DNA of 64,000 bases, taken from positions 8,246,001-8,310,000 of the forward strand of contig OX463829.1 in NCBI GenBank assembly GCA_949825045.1, given 5' to 3'. A program made the position numbers and the translations under genes. The notes under the pieces are model-generated. The model did not search any database and was not told the origin of the DNA. It worked only from the letters and a program-made list of their open reading frames with translations. The stretch is from Argyresthia goedartella (Eukaryota; Arthropoda; Insecta; Lepidoptera; Argyresthiidae). Below, in pieces: positions 12,401-21,755 of the stretch. Within the stretch, counting starts at the first letter, position 1. Every line of letters starts with the position of its first letter.

Positions 12401-15400
12401 CAAACGATAGCTTAGTCATTCATCATTATCATCATTAGTCTATATATGTCCCACTGCAGGGCACAGGCCTCCTCTTACGAGTGAAGGTGAGATTATTAGA
12501 TTGAGGAATTATTACTTAATATTTTTCTTACCTCAAAGATTCTCTTCCTCTCTTGAAATCAATATCTTGTCGAAGATTTTACAGTTTCATTACTGTTGGA
12601 ATTTCCTTCTGAATTGTATAGATTTATTTTACTTTATCCTAATCAACTCTACATTGAAAATTTTCAAGTTGGTTTTATTCTTCCCCCCTCTCCTTTTTTT
12701 ACCAGGCGTGGAAAATACACCATCATCCGATGTGCCCTCACCTACGATTCACCTTATAGTAGTACTGAAAACCTCTATAAAAAAGCTACAATTAAGTGAG
12801 AAAAATATAAAATAATTCATCCTTCATACTTGTTCATAGTTTTCGAGATTTAAAAAAATATATAATATATGAAGAAATAATGCCAACTAATTGGCATTAT
12901 TTACTTTTTTCCTTTAGCCAGAAATGAAACCTAGGTTATGTTAGAGGACCATACGAGAAATCAATAGCAAAAAGTCCAACCGTAACTTAACGAAGACAAA
13001 TAGGAAAATATTATATTACTATTGTCTTTTTGCCAGGCGTTACCTATTTTTCTTATATTATAATTAAATTTAATTACAATCATACTTGATATTTTGATAT
13101 TACGCGTGAAATGGAGTTGCAATTGCGACTCCTGTCAACCACTGAATTGTACGCTCGTGATTAGGTTAGCGACACTTATTGCGTGCAACGTTCAAAATAG
13201 CTTTCGTTTAGCGTATCGACAGCGGTCGCCGTTTTTTACCATTTTGTTTCCGAAAGTTACCATCGTTATGGTTATCGTGTATGATTCGGTTTGCAGTAGC
13301 AATCGGGTCAATGACCGCTATCGCAAAACTAATGCGTACCCACCATACGACCACTAATCCACTCTATCCGTTTATCAGTTCTTTTACTAGTTCATTCAAA
13401 ACATACCAATGCCGAATACGCGACGAAGTTCGGCGTGATTACGCCTGCAATGCCATGTCAATAACGTACGGTTCAATTCAGGAAAGAAAAATTCAGCCGC
13501 GGATCTTCTGCGCGTTTTCGGCCATGGTGTGCCGACACACGTGAAAAAAATCTGCCAGTAAGAAAAAGAATATAACAGTAACAACTGACTTAATCAATTT
13601 TATCAATGGAAACCTCGAAATATCACGTATGAATGTATTTTCATTTAATTATAATATAAGAAAAATAGGTAACGCCTGACAAAAAGATACTAGTAAAACA
13701 TCCCTCTGTATCTTCGGTCGGTTACGGTTGACCTTTTTGCTAGTGATTTCTCGTATTGTCCTCTAACATATAACCTAGGTTTCATTTGTGGCGAAAGAAA
13801 AAAGTAAATCATGCTAATGTATAATAGTAATACTTTGCATTGTCTATTTCTCACATTTTCATACTTGATAAAACACAGGGGAAAATGCGTGATATTCCCC
13901 GCCCCCTAGAGATATACGTGTACTAGTTTTAATTAGGCTCCTAAGCCTCTCACCCCTAAATACCTCACGTAACTATTTGATGCCCCCAAAGCGAAGCAGG
14001 TATTTAAACAAATATGCCTTGACTTTACAAGTTGTCACGCGGCAAAACATTAAATCATCAATTTTGGGGTGAATGGCAATGAAATTATGAAATGGCAGTA
14101 AATATTTTCGTATTTGGTCATTGCTTCCGTTTGTTCGGTTCTTATAAATAAGTACCTCCTTGGTTTTACTATAGGAGGGTGATGATCGAAAGTCATTTCA
14201 AGAGAATAAACTCAATTGGTATCAACGATATCAAAGTCAAGAATATCAACCAAGTCAGGTACAAACGACGTTTTAGACTACGTGAGTGCCATATACAACT
14301 TGCGAGACTTTAAAATGCTGAGTAACAACTCAGCATTTTAAAACAGCATCGATAGTTTATTGCTATCCGACGATTGAGCCTTACTAAATAGCCAAGTCGA
14401 GGGAATCCGAATATCTGCTAATAGCAGTTTACTGCTGACGGATTTTCTCTTTTAGAACAGGTCATGTAGTTAACACATGAACTGGCTTCATAAAAATATA
14501 TCTACCGTATACCTTAGATACTAAAATGAAACTGAACTTCCTGATGCGGACGGCAAAGGAATTTTTGTATCAGCATAAAGTTAGGTTAGTATTAAACAAG
14601 AATTTTTGTTTCAGCTAAATACAAGGATAGCTTTAATCTACATCAGACACAATACATTGTTTTAGATACGTTATAGGTAGATTGTACCATCTACATAAAC
14701 ACTAATTCTAACAAGCTAATAATGCTACCAGTATGTTTTGGTTTACAGGTTCAACAGAAGGCATAGCCATGATAGAATACATAATGGAAAGAATAGCTTT
14801 CAACATGGACTTGGACCCCATCAAGGTTCGCCTACGAAACATGAAGAAAGAAGACAACCCTCTCCCAGATATGATAAACCAATTGAAGAAAGATTCAAAC
14901 TACAACGAGAGGTTCGAAGAAATTAAGAAGTTCAACGAATCAAACAGATGGAGAAAACGCGCTATCAATATAATACCAATGACATACGACCTATTCTACT
15001 TTGGGAACCAGAACTCTATAGTATCAATCTACCAAGCAGATGGCTCAGTGATAATAACACATGGAGGCATTGAAATGGGACAAGGCATGAACACTAAGGT
15101 TGCCCAGGTATGCGCGCATATCCTGGGTGTTCCTCTGGACAAAGTGAGTGTAAAGCCAAGCTCCAGTTTCACATCACCAAACTCTTTTGTAACAGGAGGA
15201 AGTATTGGAAGCGAGTGCGTTGCCTTCGCAACTATAAAGGCTTGCGAAATGCTGCTGAAAAGATTGGAACCGTTTAGGGAAAAGATGGAAAAGCCTAATT
15301 GGTTGGAGCTGGTACAGAAGGCTTATGGAGCCGGGATAGACCTACAAGCTTCATACATGTACTCCAAGAACGATGGCTTGAAGAACTACGATATATTTGG

Positions 15401-17866
15401 TGTGGTGATTCTGGAGGTGGAGGTAGATATCTTGACAGGTAATCATGAAGTGCGAAGAGTTGATTTGCTGGAAGACACGGGGAGGAGTATGAGTCCGCAA
15501 ATTGATGTGGGGCAGGTAAGTGTTTGCATTTAGTTTTTATTTGTCGTCTAAATCATGTAGCTATTTTCCAATGTGTAGAACTCGCAGGAGAAACACGGCC
15601 CAGTTAAATACATCTGAAGCAGTGTTATGGAATAATAAAATATGGGAATATATGATTTCAATTTAGTGTTATCTCCAGAGCAACAATGAACAGTGAAGCA
15701 TCAAACCTAGCGTCACGCCTTTTCCCATACGGGGTGGCGGAGGCACAGTTTAGTCAGTTATTCAATTCTCAATTTAGCTCCAGTTGTGGGCTGGCTTAGT
15801 AAAGTGGGATTAGTACTTTACCCATTCAGTGTATCCTTTTCCTATTATTTTTGAAAACAAAATTCCTTTCCCAGATCGAAGGAGCGTTCATAATGGGTCT
15901 CGGCTACCACACCTCAGAAAAGCTGGTATATGACCGGTACACTGGGGAACTCCTCACCAACCGAACCTGGACGTATAAGCCGCCTGGCATCAAGGATATA
16001 CCGGCAGACATGAGGATCTATTTTAGAAGGAACTCGAGCAATCCTTCTGGGGTTTTGCAGTCAAAAGGTAAGGAGAGGTTTTTTGACTGCTAATAAAAAA
16101 TATAGTTCTGACGGCTGTGACGGATGGCGTTGATGCGACATGGCTTTCATCCATGGGTGGGTGAAGACTACAGTGAAGTCTTCTCTGTTCAGTGGGCATT
16201 GAGCCTTAGCCTTCTTTACTCTGTCACTTCATCCGTCATCGACGTATGTGTAATCTGTTATTGAAGTCATTCTCTTTCTCCTGTGGTTACGTGAATTGGT
16301 ATTCTCCTTCTTCCATTCGTTCGGACTTGTGGCTTCTTTCCTCGACTGACCTTCGCGTACACCCAAGACATTTGCTTACCATTACGTTTAACCCCTATAT
16401 GTGTGCCTTTGAAGTCTTCATGAGTTATCCTATAGTGAGAAAGGATTGCGGTTCTTGGTCTGTGACAGACCTGAAAACAAGGTTCAAAAACGCAATGTGA
16501 AATTTTCTAGGAAAAAAAGGACAAAACGAATAAAAAAAAAACATGTCTCATCAACGACATCTAACTACAAATTTTTAACTTTTTTATTTATTTTTTTATC
16601 TACACACGTATCATAAACCCTCTTTACTGCGTACAAAAACCGCACGTTACGATCAGCATAATGTTAAACTACTTAGTAAAAACTCATTTCTTATCTGAAA
16701 AATTACACATTATGACCATAATGTGTAATTTTTCTACATATTATGACATTCAAATTTCGAACGCCGACGCCCGCCTGCGTGAAGTTGGTTCTACATAACA
16801 AGCTAAACAACTGCAGAGCCACAATGCCGGTCAAACATGAGGTTCCTGAACACATCAAAGAGAGCTTTTGATATGTGTGTAGATAAACTAGTGTATGTAA
16901 CTGTACATAATTAGGTATTAAAACTCTCGAGTGATATTATTATGAAACGAGCCGAAGGCGAAACCCACTCTCGAGAATTAATGCCCTCCATTATATAGCA
17001 GTCACATAAACTACTATTATGAGCTGTCAGAAAATTGGCCATTCGTTACATGCAGATTTTAATAGAAAATAATGTGATATATTATGGGCATGGGTTAATT
17101 CTGAACAACTCTCACTATTAAACAGCGTGGGTAGCACGGATAATTACGCATCGAAAAAGTATTTGAATTGAACTGTCAGTGACTCCTAAGTGGTAGGGCT
17201 GATTTAATCTATACTCGAACACTTTTTCGATCTGTCTAATATTCGAGCTCCCGGCTCTGATTTGATCAAAGCAATTTCATTTATGACTTGAGTTTTGAGC
17301 CGAGCTACCGACCAGTCAGTTTGGAGGAGTAAACAATTAATTTGGTCTGATACTTACACTAGTATTATAGTATATGTGCTTATGGATATGTAAGTAAATT
17401 AATGGCTTTACGAGGGCTCAGGTGTGTGCATTGTTGATCCTGTTTCATCATGTTGACGATCCGAATGGCCGAGTCGGCAGTGATCCTGCCTACGAAACCA
17501 AGGGTCCCCGGTTCGAGTCCCGGTGGGGGAAAATATTTGTTTGATGAGAACGGATGTTTATACTAGTCTTGGTTGTTTATCTATCTAAGTATAATATTTA
17601 TCTATATAAGTATGTGTATCATTGTCTAGTACCCAAGATACAGGGAATCCTAGTTTGGGGCTAGATCAATGTATGTAAATAGTGTTCAAGTTATTATTAT
17701 TATAATTATTATTATTAATATTATTATTATTATTATCATCATCACAGCTACAGGGGAGCCGGCCTTCTGTCTGGCTGTGGTAGTCACCCACGCCCTACGG
17801 GACGCCGTGAGGGCGGCCCGTCTGGACGCGGCGCTTCAGGACCAGTGGGTAGACATAGGTTTGTAA
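6138..17866 (+). CDS. AOX: aldehyde oxidase, C-terminal 845 codons in eight exons
   Basis: Molybdo-flavoenzyme that oxidises aldehydes to acids, normally a cytosolic homodimer of about 1,270 residues. Join 6138-6428, 6797-7084, 7329-7828, 8277-8460, 8769-8964, 14749-15515, 15875-16067, 17748-17866. This gives 2,538 nt, with no stops or frameshifts and all introns GT-AG. Residues 1-97 are the CO-dehydrogenase-type FAD C-terminal subdomain; 98-845 are the molybdenum-binding domain. Visible motifs: GQPVGIIVA, SQYHYTMEPQ, RRVGGAYGAK, RAPGSTEG, HGGIEMGQG, TGGSIGSEC and the catalytic glutamate in ATGEP (residue 810). RAPGSTEG, not the FRGFGGPQ of xanthine dehydrogenase, favours aldehyde oxidase. 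The 2Fe-2S and FAD-binding N-terminus is not in the window. In moths some paralogues degrade pheromone in antennae; which paralogue this is cannot be told. Confidence 0.93.
6480..6770. repeat. degenerate CT-rich repeat in AOX intron 1
   Basis: Imperfect short repeats built from CTTCAT, CTTCTT and CTGACGCTCTTCAT fill most of this 368-bp intron. The open frames on both strands (Leu/Ile/Phe-rich one way, Lys/Glu/Asp-rich the other) are products of this composition. Confidence 0.55.
6797..7084 (+). CDS. AOX: AOX exon (linker to Mo domain)
   Basis: Acceptor TTCCAG ends at 6796; donor GTATAA starts at 7085; 96 codons, phase 0. Contains RYRSGGEVMKRSISQGTQ, the linker after the FAD domain, and GEAIFANDLP, the start of the aldehyde oxidase/xanthine dehydrogenase 'a/b hammerhead' domain. 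Confidence 0.92.
7329..7828 (+). CDS. AOX: AOX exon (hammerhead domain, Mo domain start)
   Basis: Acceptor CTTCCAG ends at 7328; donor GTGAGA starts at 7829; ends in phase 2. Contains PGVKAFYTAKDITG and FFGQPVGIIVADRE. It also contains SQYHYTMEPQ, whose first glutamine corresponds to the cofactor-contacting glutamine of the family. Confidence 0.92.
8277..8460 (+). CDS. AOX: AOX exon (GGAYGAK loop)
   Basis: Acceptor TTTCGCAG ends at 8276; donor GTAACT starts at 8461. Its first base completes the split codon from 7828. Encodes VNVIVRRVGGAYGAKISRS. The family loop is usually GGAYGGK, so a glycine is replaced by alanine here. Confidence 0.9.
8769..8964 (+). CDS. AOX: AOX exon (before the RAPG motif)
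   Basis: Acceptor CCCTACAG ends at 8768; donor GTATGT starts at 8965. The frame reads VGVNQDGEIQYLKNRYLED and ends TTWCRAP plus one base of the next glycine codon. A CAT-rich microsatellite begins within 15 bp of the donor. Confidence 0.9.
8974..9062 (+). repeat. (CAT)n-type microsatellite
   Basis: About 90 bp of imperfect CAT/ATC triplets starting just after the donor of AOX exon 5. Confidence 0.85.
9121..9200 (+). repeat. GGGTTCCGTACC-element, truncated end
   Basis: Begins TTTAGGGTTCCATACCTCAA, then AACCCTTATAGGATCA and a GTCCGTCCATCCG stretch. This is the same order as the 5' ends of the copies at 33708-34128 and 60025-60475; the rest of the element is missing. Confidence 0.6.
9445..9830 (+). 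repeat. dispersed repeat, GTTATGGTTCTGTCA family, copy 1
   Basis: Contains GGCTTGTTTTGTTATGGTTC, TGTCAAGAGATGGCGCTTCATG and a distal ATGTAATGTC / AAAAGTGCGATA segment. The same landmarks occur in the same order at 11565-11860. Function and class are unknown. Confidence 0.55.
10083..10714 (-). pseudogene. LINE RT C-terminal relic (RTE-like)
   Basis: Three successive minus-strand frames form the C-terminal half of a LINE polyprotein. ITINGATLQVVDQFCYLGST (10620-10680) comes first; then LLYGGETWTTYRKQDRRLNL (10400-10462); then ISMLGHVQRQNADRLPLRVK (10230-10295), GRPMLRFKDSCKRDM and WELLALDRPGWRYLL (about 10090-10130). These match the widespread insect 'YLGS / GSETWT / LGHV-RM-D-R-P / GRP-LR-KD-CKRD' pattern. 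At least two frameshifts break it. Confidence 0.8.
11565..11860 (+). repeat. dispersed repeat, GTTATGGTTCTGTCA family, copy 2
   Basis: Shares GGCTTGTTTGTTATGGTTCT, the ACAGATGGCNCTTCATG motif twice, and the ATGTAATGTCTCG / AAAAGTGAAAT end with copy 1. It also contains an inverted AAAAACTGTATAAT pair around 11750-11815. Confidence 0.5.
12430..12490 (+). repeat. repeat fragment (TGTCCCACTGCAGGGCACAG)
   Basis: The phrase TGTCCCACTGCAGGGCACAG followed by GCCTCCTCTTACGAGTGAAG belongs to a common lepidopteran dispersed repeat. A longer relative lies at 48150-48530. Confidence 0.5.
12891..13817. mobile_element. long-TIR DNA element, 927 bp
   Basis: The left arm 12891-13069 and right arm 13643-13817 are inverted copies about 175 bp long. 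Shared landmarks are ATTTACTTTTTTC, AAATGAAACCTAGGTTAT, GTTAGAGGA, GGTAACGCCTGACAAAAAGA (as complement on the left) and CTTATATTATAATTAAAT. The arms differ at scattered bases. The 570-bp core has no recognisable transposase. Non-autonomous; superfamily unknown. Confidence 0.75.
14749..15515 (+). CDS. AOX: AOX exon (largest, Mo domain core)
   Basis: Acceptor GTTTACAG ends at 14748; donor GTAAGT starts at 15516. Completes the GSTEGIAMIEYIMERIAF helix, then HGGIEMGQGMNTKVAQVCA and TGGSIGSECVAFATIKACE, ending DTGRSMSPQIDVGQ. It is 5.8 kb from the previous exon, yet the split glycine codon joins cleanly. Confidence 0.93.
15875..16067 (+). CDS. AOX: AOX exon
   Basis: Acceptor TTTCCCAG ends at 15874; donor GTAAGG starts at 16068. 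Encodes IEGAFIMGLGYHTSEKLVYD and, further on, NRTWTYKPPGIKDIPADMRI, ending QSK plus one base. Confidence 0.92.
16596..16886. mobile_element. MITE family M1, copy 1
   Basis: Terminal inverted repeats of about 29 bp begin TTATCTACACACGTATCATA. The right end AAAGAGAGCTTTTGATATGT runs into GTAGATAA. An internal hairpin of ATTACACATTATG arms is at 16697-16735. A second copy lies at 20034-20348 with the same internal order. This one sits in AOX intron 7. Confidence 0.8.
17455..17690 (+). mobile_element. tRNA-derived SINE, type A
   Basis: The tRNA-like head has A box TGGCCGAGTCGG (17466-17477) and B box GGTTCGAGTCC (17510-17520). A body with TAGTACCCAAGATACAGGG and ATCCTAGTTTGGGG follows, ending in an ATT-repeat tail. 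Inverted relatives are at 52592-52830 and 61220-61450. It lies in AOX intron 7, directly before the last exon. Confidence 0.85.
17691..17742 (+). repeat. (ATT)n SINE tail
   Basis: ATT/TATTATTAT repeats that end within 5 bp of the AOX last-exon acceptor at 17747. Confidence 0.85.
17748..17866 (+). CDS. AOX: AOX last exon (catalytic Glu, stop)
   Basis: Acceptor ATCACAG ends at 17747. Two bases complete the alanine codon of ATGEP, which holds the catalytic glutamate. The exon continues CLAVVVTHALRDAVRAARLD and ends WVDIGL with TAA at 17864-17866. Its upstream tract is the ATT-repeat tail of a SINE. Confidence 0.92.
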
Positions 17867-18254
17867 ACATAACACTCTTAAACAGGCCCATAGCTTCTAG
17901 CCCCCTTCGTTTCGTTAAGAACTAGCTGTTTCGCGCTTTATATGACATGCATATATATGAGGAACGTTCAATATAATTATGAATAAGTATGCCGCTGCAC
18001 TATGAACTTGTCTTTCCATTCCATGTCGGCAAATTACCAAAGACATTGTGAAAGAACAGCGACAGGAACGTACAAAATAACAATTAGTAGATTCGACACC
18101 CTGCCTCACTGGCCATCTCTTCATATCGATTTTGAGTCAGCATATAACATATTCCGATCATCAGTATGCTTAGCATGCCACGCTCGAGGAAGGGCCTTGT
18201 CTATGTAAAATTCGGTAAACCGATAACTCCGACAATAATCACCGAGTTTTAAAC

Positions 18255-18260
18255 AATAAA
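18255..18260 (+). promoter_or_regulatory. candidate polyadenylation signal of AOX
   Basis: The AATAAA nearest downstream of the AOX stop codon, 389 nt after it. No other evidence fixes the transcript end. Confidence 0.4.
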
Positions 18261-18299
18261 AAAGCGACTCTAAGTTCAAGCCCTATTTCCCTAGTCGGT

Positions 18300-18575
18300 A
18301 TGCGAATGAAGTCTATGTACGTGAAAAGTCCTCGTCAAAACTTTTGAAGCACGGAACCACAAACCAAAACGTCATCTGTTTTTATATTTTTTGCATTTGT
18401 TGATTTTTTCTAAAAGCGCTAATTCAATTTTGAAAAAAAATATATGAAGCTCTAAAGTATGACCTCTGATCAAAAAAATAAATATCAAAATTGGTTCATA
18501 ATTGACAGAGAAATCGCGTAACAAAAAAAAAGTACAAATTGAGAACTTCAATTTTGAAGTCGGTTAAAAATACAA
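18300..18575 (+). repeat. repeat with GAAGTCGGTTAAAAA tail
   Basis: AT-rich segment ending TTTTGAAGTCGGTTAAAAA, a 3' end seen on many lepidopteran dispersed repeats. No coding content. Confidence 0.45.
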
Positions 18576-20033
18576 CCATGAAAGTCATGCCAATGGCAAT
18601 AGCTACTTTTTGGTAGACAAGCCGCATCAAGTCCCACCTGCCATGCTTGCACTATAGAGATGGCGAGTACTCCTAAGTATCTCACTCGACGTCGACAGAG
18701 AGTCAAAACGTGCATGCTAAGCGAACTGGCTGATGGCTGTTCTTGCTGCTCTTGATCACTCTAACACGCCTGTGTATTCGACTGACCAATCTACAAAAAC
18801 CACAACACATCTCACAACTAAACGTGGACGCTAGTTTGCCCTCTGCCATCCCGCATGGGAAAAAGCATATGTGAGTTTGATTTGTATCTTACAGCAATGA
18901 TTCCCAAAATTAGTTTATAGCGGCGAATCTCGCAAACGGCTGGACCTATTTAGATGAACTTCCTTTAAACTATTTGTTGAGGTCAGGAAGCAAACGGAAC
19001 AGCCGAAAAATAATGTAGTGTGGGGATTTTCTATTATGAGAATTCCTGATAGGGGCGGGGCGGTAGTCGGGGGTCGCGCATCCAATTTAAAATTTTGATT
19101 TAGTTGTTTCCTCTAAAATTCGAAACGGCCACTTCTCTCCAAACGCTAATGCGAAGCCGCGGTGCGGGCAGCTATAGTTTGTTATGCCGTCGCCAATTGG
19201 CCGGCGTTTAATTAAACGGCTAGCCTTTTGATTAAAATAAAGCATCGTCGCAGCATCGTCAATAAAACGTTTAACAACCAGTTTTTGATTTAGTTTAAAG
19301 GAATTGTGAACCGGCCCAATTCGTTTGTGCAAGATGGCGTCAACGCAGTAGCTGATTTCTTTCAGAGACAACTTAGCCGAAATACCAATGGGTAATAGAG
19401 GTGTCTGAATACTAAAATTAGGTTGTGTTACACACAATTTAATGTACAATCTGGAACCCAACGGAGCGATGGTGCAAGGCCAATCCGTCTTGGTTAATCA
19501 TTTGTAAACGTACGTTTAGGCGACTTGTTAAACGTTTCATTCAGTAATTGTTGTGTCCAGTTGCCCAACGGAACTTTAGCCATTTGATTGAAATTACTTG
19601 AATTTCAATCAAATGTTATGTTTCAATCAAACCACGCCTTTGACTAAGGTGCTTTAGTTATCCAAATGGCGGCGACATCTACAGTTAGATAAAAATTTAA
19701 AGACGCAAATGGCTGCACCGATTTGGATGAACTTTTTTTTTTATAATTTTTTTATTTTTGAAGTGTTATAAAGTTTCTTTAGGAGAGACCAGCGCAAAGA
19801 GACCAGCCTAAAAATCGAAAAATCTTTGTTTCGGTTAATTCTTTTGACCTTAGATGTATGATTGGTAGTTAATGAAATGACAATTTTAAATATATTTTGT
19901 GTTTCAGGTCACCCGTGTACGATTGAAAACATTTTCATGGCGGCGGGACACAAAATCGAACATTTCAAATTGAAATGAAACCGGACGGAACGCAAATCAA
20001 CTCTTTCTTTATAGTCCGGGCCAATAAACTATA
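18576..20033. other. non-coding, scattered repeat motifs
   Basis: Segments near 18930 and 19710 share an AACGGCTG-ACC-ATTTGGATGAACTT-like phrase, so repeat fragments are present. A 124-codon minus-strand frame at 19087-19461 resembles nothing I recognise and lacks splice or promoter context. Confidence 0.4.
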
Positions 20034-20348
20034 TTATCTACACACGTATCATAAACGCTCTTTACTGTGTCCAAAAACCGCACGTTAAGACCAACATTAT
20101 GTTATACTACTTGGTAAAAACTCATTTCTTAACTGAATATTGCTACATTATGACCATAATGTATAAATTTTCGACATATACAAATTTCGAACGCCGACGT
20201 CCGCCTGCGTGCCGCCCCTAGTTTGTTTGTGAAGTTGGTACTACAGAACAAGCTAAACAACTGCAGAGCAATGATCAATGCCAAAATGCCGGTCGAACAT
20301 GCGGTTCCTGAACACATCAAAGAGAGCTTATGATATGTATGTAGATAA
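20034..20348. mobile_element. MITE family M1, copy 2
   Basis: Same termini (TTATCTACACACGTATCATA / GTATGTAGATAA) and internal order as 16596-16886. An extra segment with GCCGCCCCTAGTTTGTTTGT is absent from copy 1. Confidence 0.8.
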
Positions 20349-20440
20349 ACTAGTGTATGTAACTAGGCATTGTACATAATAAGGCATTATGTATAAGTCA
20401 CATAAACCACTATTGGAAGTTACTCTTGCGTAAGAAGTTA

Positions 20441-20597
20441 TGGGAGATATCTTACACCCCGATTAGTAACTCCACCAAATCTGAGCTTTCCATCCATATC
20501 TATACGGACTCATTTTCGGTTGCCATAACGGCGCGGCTCTAGTTGGAAAACTCGGATTTGGTGGAGTAACTAAACAGCATGTAAGGTATCTCCCGCA
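20441..20597. mobile_element. short TIR element, about 157 bp
   Basis: TGGGAGATATCTTACA at the left pairs with TGTAAGGTATCTCCCGCA at the right. Inside, AGTAACTCCACCAAATC pairs with GATTTGGTGGAGTAACT. The arms cover most of the element, so it would fold into a long hairpin. Confidence 0.7.
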
Positions 20598-20599
20598 TA

Positions 20600-21755
20600 T
20601 CTTAAACTGACGCGCTCGAGTCACTCACAAAATCCCCTCATAGCCTCCCCCACTATTATCAATAAATCGGTTAATTATACGTTGTGAAGTCAATAGAAGA
20701 TGATACACAACTTAAATGAGCCAACTTTTAACCACCATTTGCGCCAAGCCTTCAAACTCAGAGTTTTTATATACTTTTTCATTTACTTTCACCTGTCCCG
20801 GGCTCTGTTCGTCTGGATTATTGGTTGAGCTGGAATTTTGCATGCTTATTTGAATTGAATGACAATATTTTTATGACATGGAGCAGATCTGATGATGGAG
20901 CCGGATGGTGCATCGAGTTTGGCTCGTTTAATTCGTCTTGACAAATTCTCTGCTCCTAGTGTGTTAGTCCTAATTTGTATCTTACTTTTTAGGGTAGGGT
21001 AGTATTTATTAATTCTATTCTACAACTAATAAAAGGTTTTAAAAATGGTTGTATTTATTTTTGACCTAGAGGAAAAGGCCATACTGTGACAAATATGTCC
21101 GACGTATTAATTAAGTTGTTCCATCCCCAGATAAACAGTCAGATAACGTTATTTGTCATTTTACACGTACAAATTCTGTCAAATTCCTCAGATAAACAGG
21201 CAGATAAGCGATTGAACAATCGGCACTTAGTTATATAATTGCCTCTAAGCAATTAAGCTCTGGATTAAGAGCTTGGCCCATTTTCTTCCAATTATACCTA
21301 TAGTTGATGGCCTAAATTGGAATTTAATTAGTTTAATAATATCTCACGATTCCTTTCGAAATTAAAATTGTAATCGCTTTAGATGACAGGCTCGTGTGAA
21401 ATAATCGCGTTCCATCGGACAACGTCAATGTGAAGTTGGCAAACAGCTATCAAATATATATATATATATATATATATAAACAGCTTCAGTATAGACTTGC
21501 TGGTGAACTCCCGGTTGCATACTAAATTATTAATAATTTTTAAATCATTCAATTTAGTCAACATCTTCACAGAGCCCTCAAGATTAACTGACACTACTGA
21601 AACCTGCCTTGATAAAGTCTTCTGCGGTTACAATAAATCGTTTAAAGTCTGATCACAGTGGGCAAATTGTCAACTTAGAAGTAGATTCAAAATCACAGGA
21701 AGTAGTCTTGTGTAGGCCAATCACATAAAAAAATGAATCATTTAAACAAGATTTA
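20600..21755. other. AT-rich non-coding with (TA)n
   Basis: No gene was seen. A (TA)n microsatellite occupies 21454-21478. Confidence 0.5.

Larger units (their letters stand above)
8965..14748. other. AOX intron 5, repeat-filled
   Basis: 5,784-bp intron holding the CAT microsatellite, a GGGTTCC fragment, two copies of a GTTATGGTTCTGTCA repeat, an RTE-type LINE relic, a long-TIR element and a hairpin at 14309-14343 (arms of ACTTTAAAATGCTGAGT type). No host exon was seen inside it. Confidence 0.7.

Noticed and set aside
17455..17535. Possible tRNA gene (good A and B boxes)
   Set aside because: No closing acceptor stem, followed by a conserved non-tRNA body and ATT tail, and repeated elsewhere in inverted orientation: a SINE.
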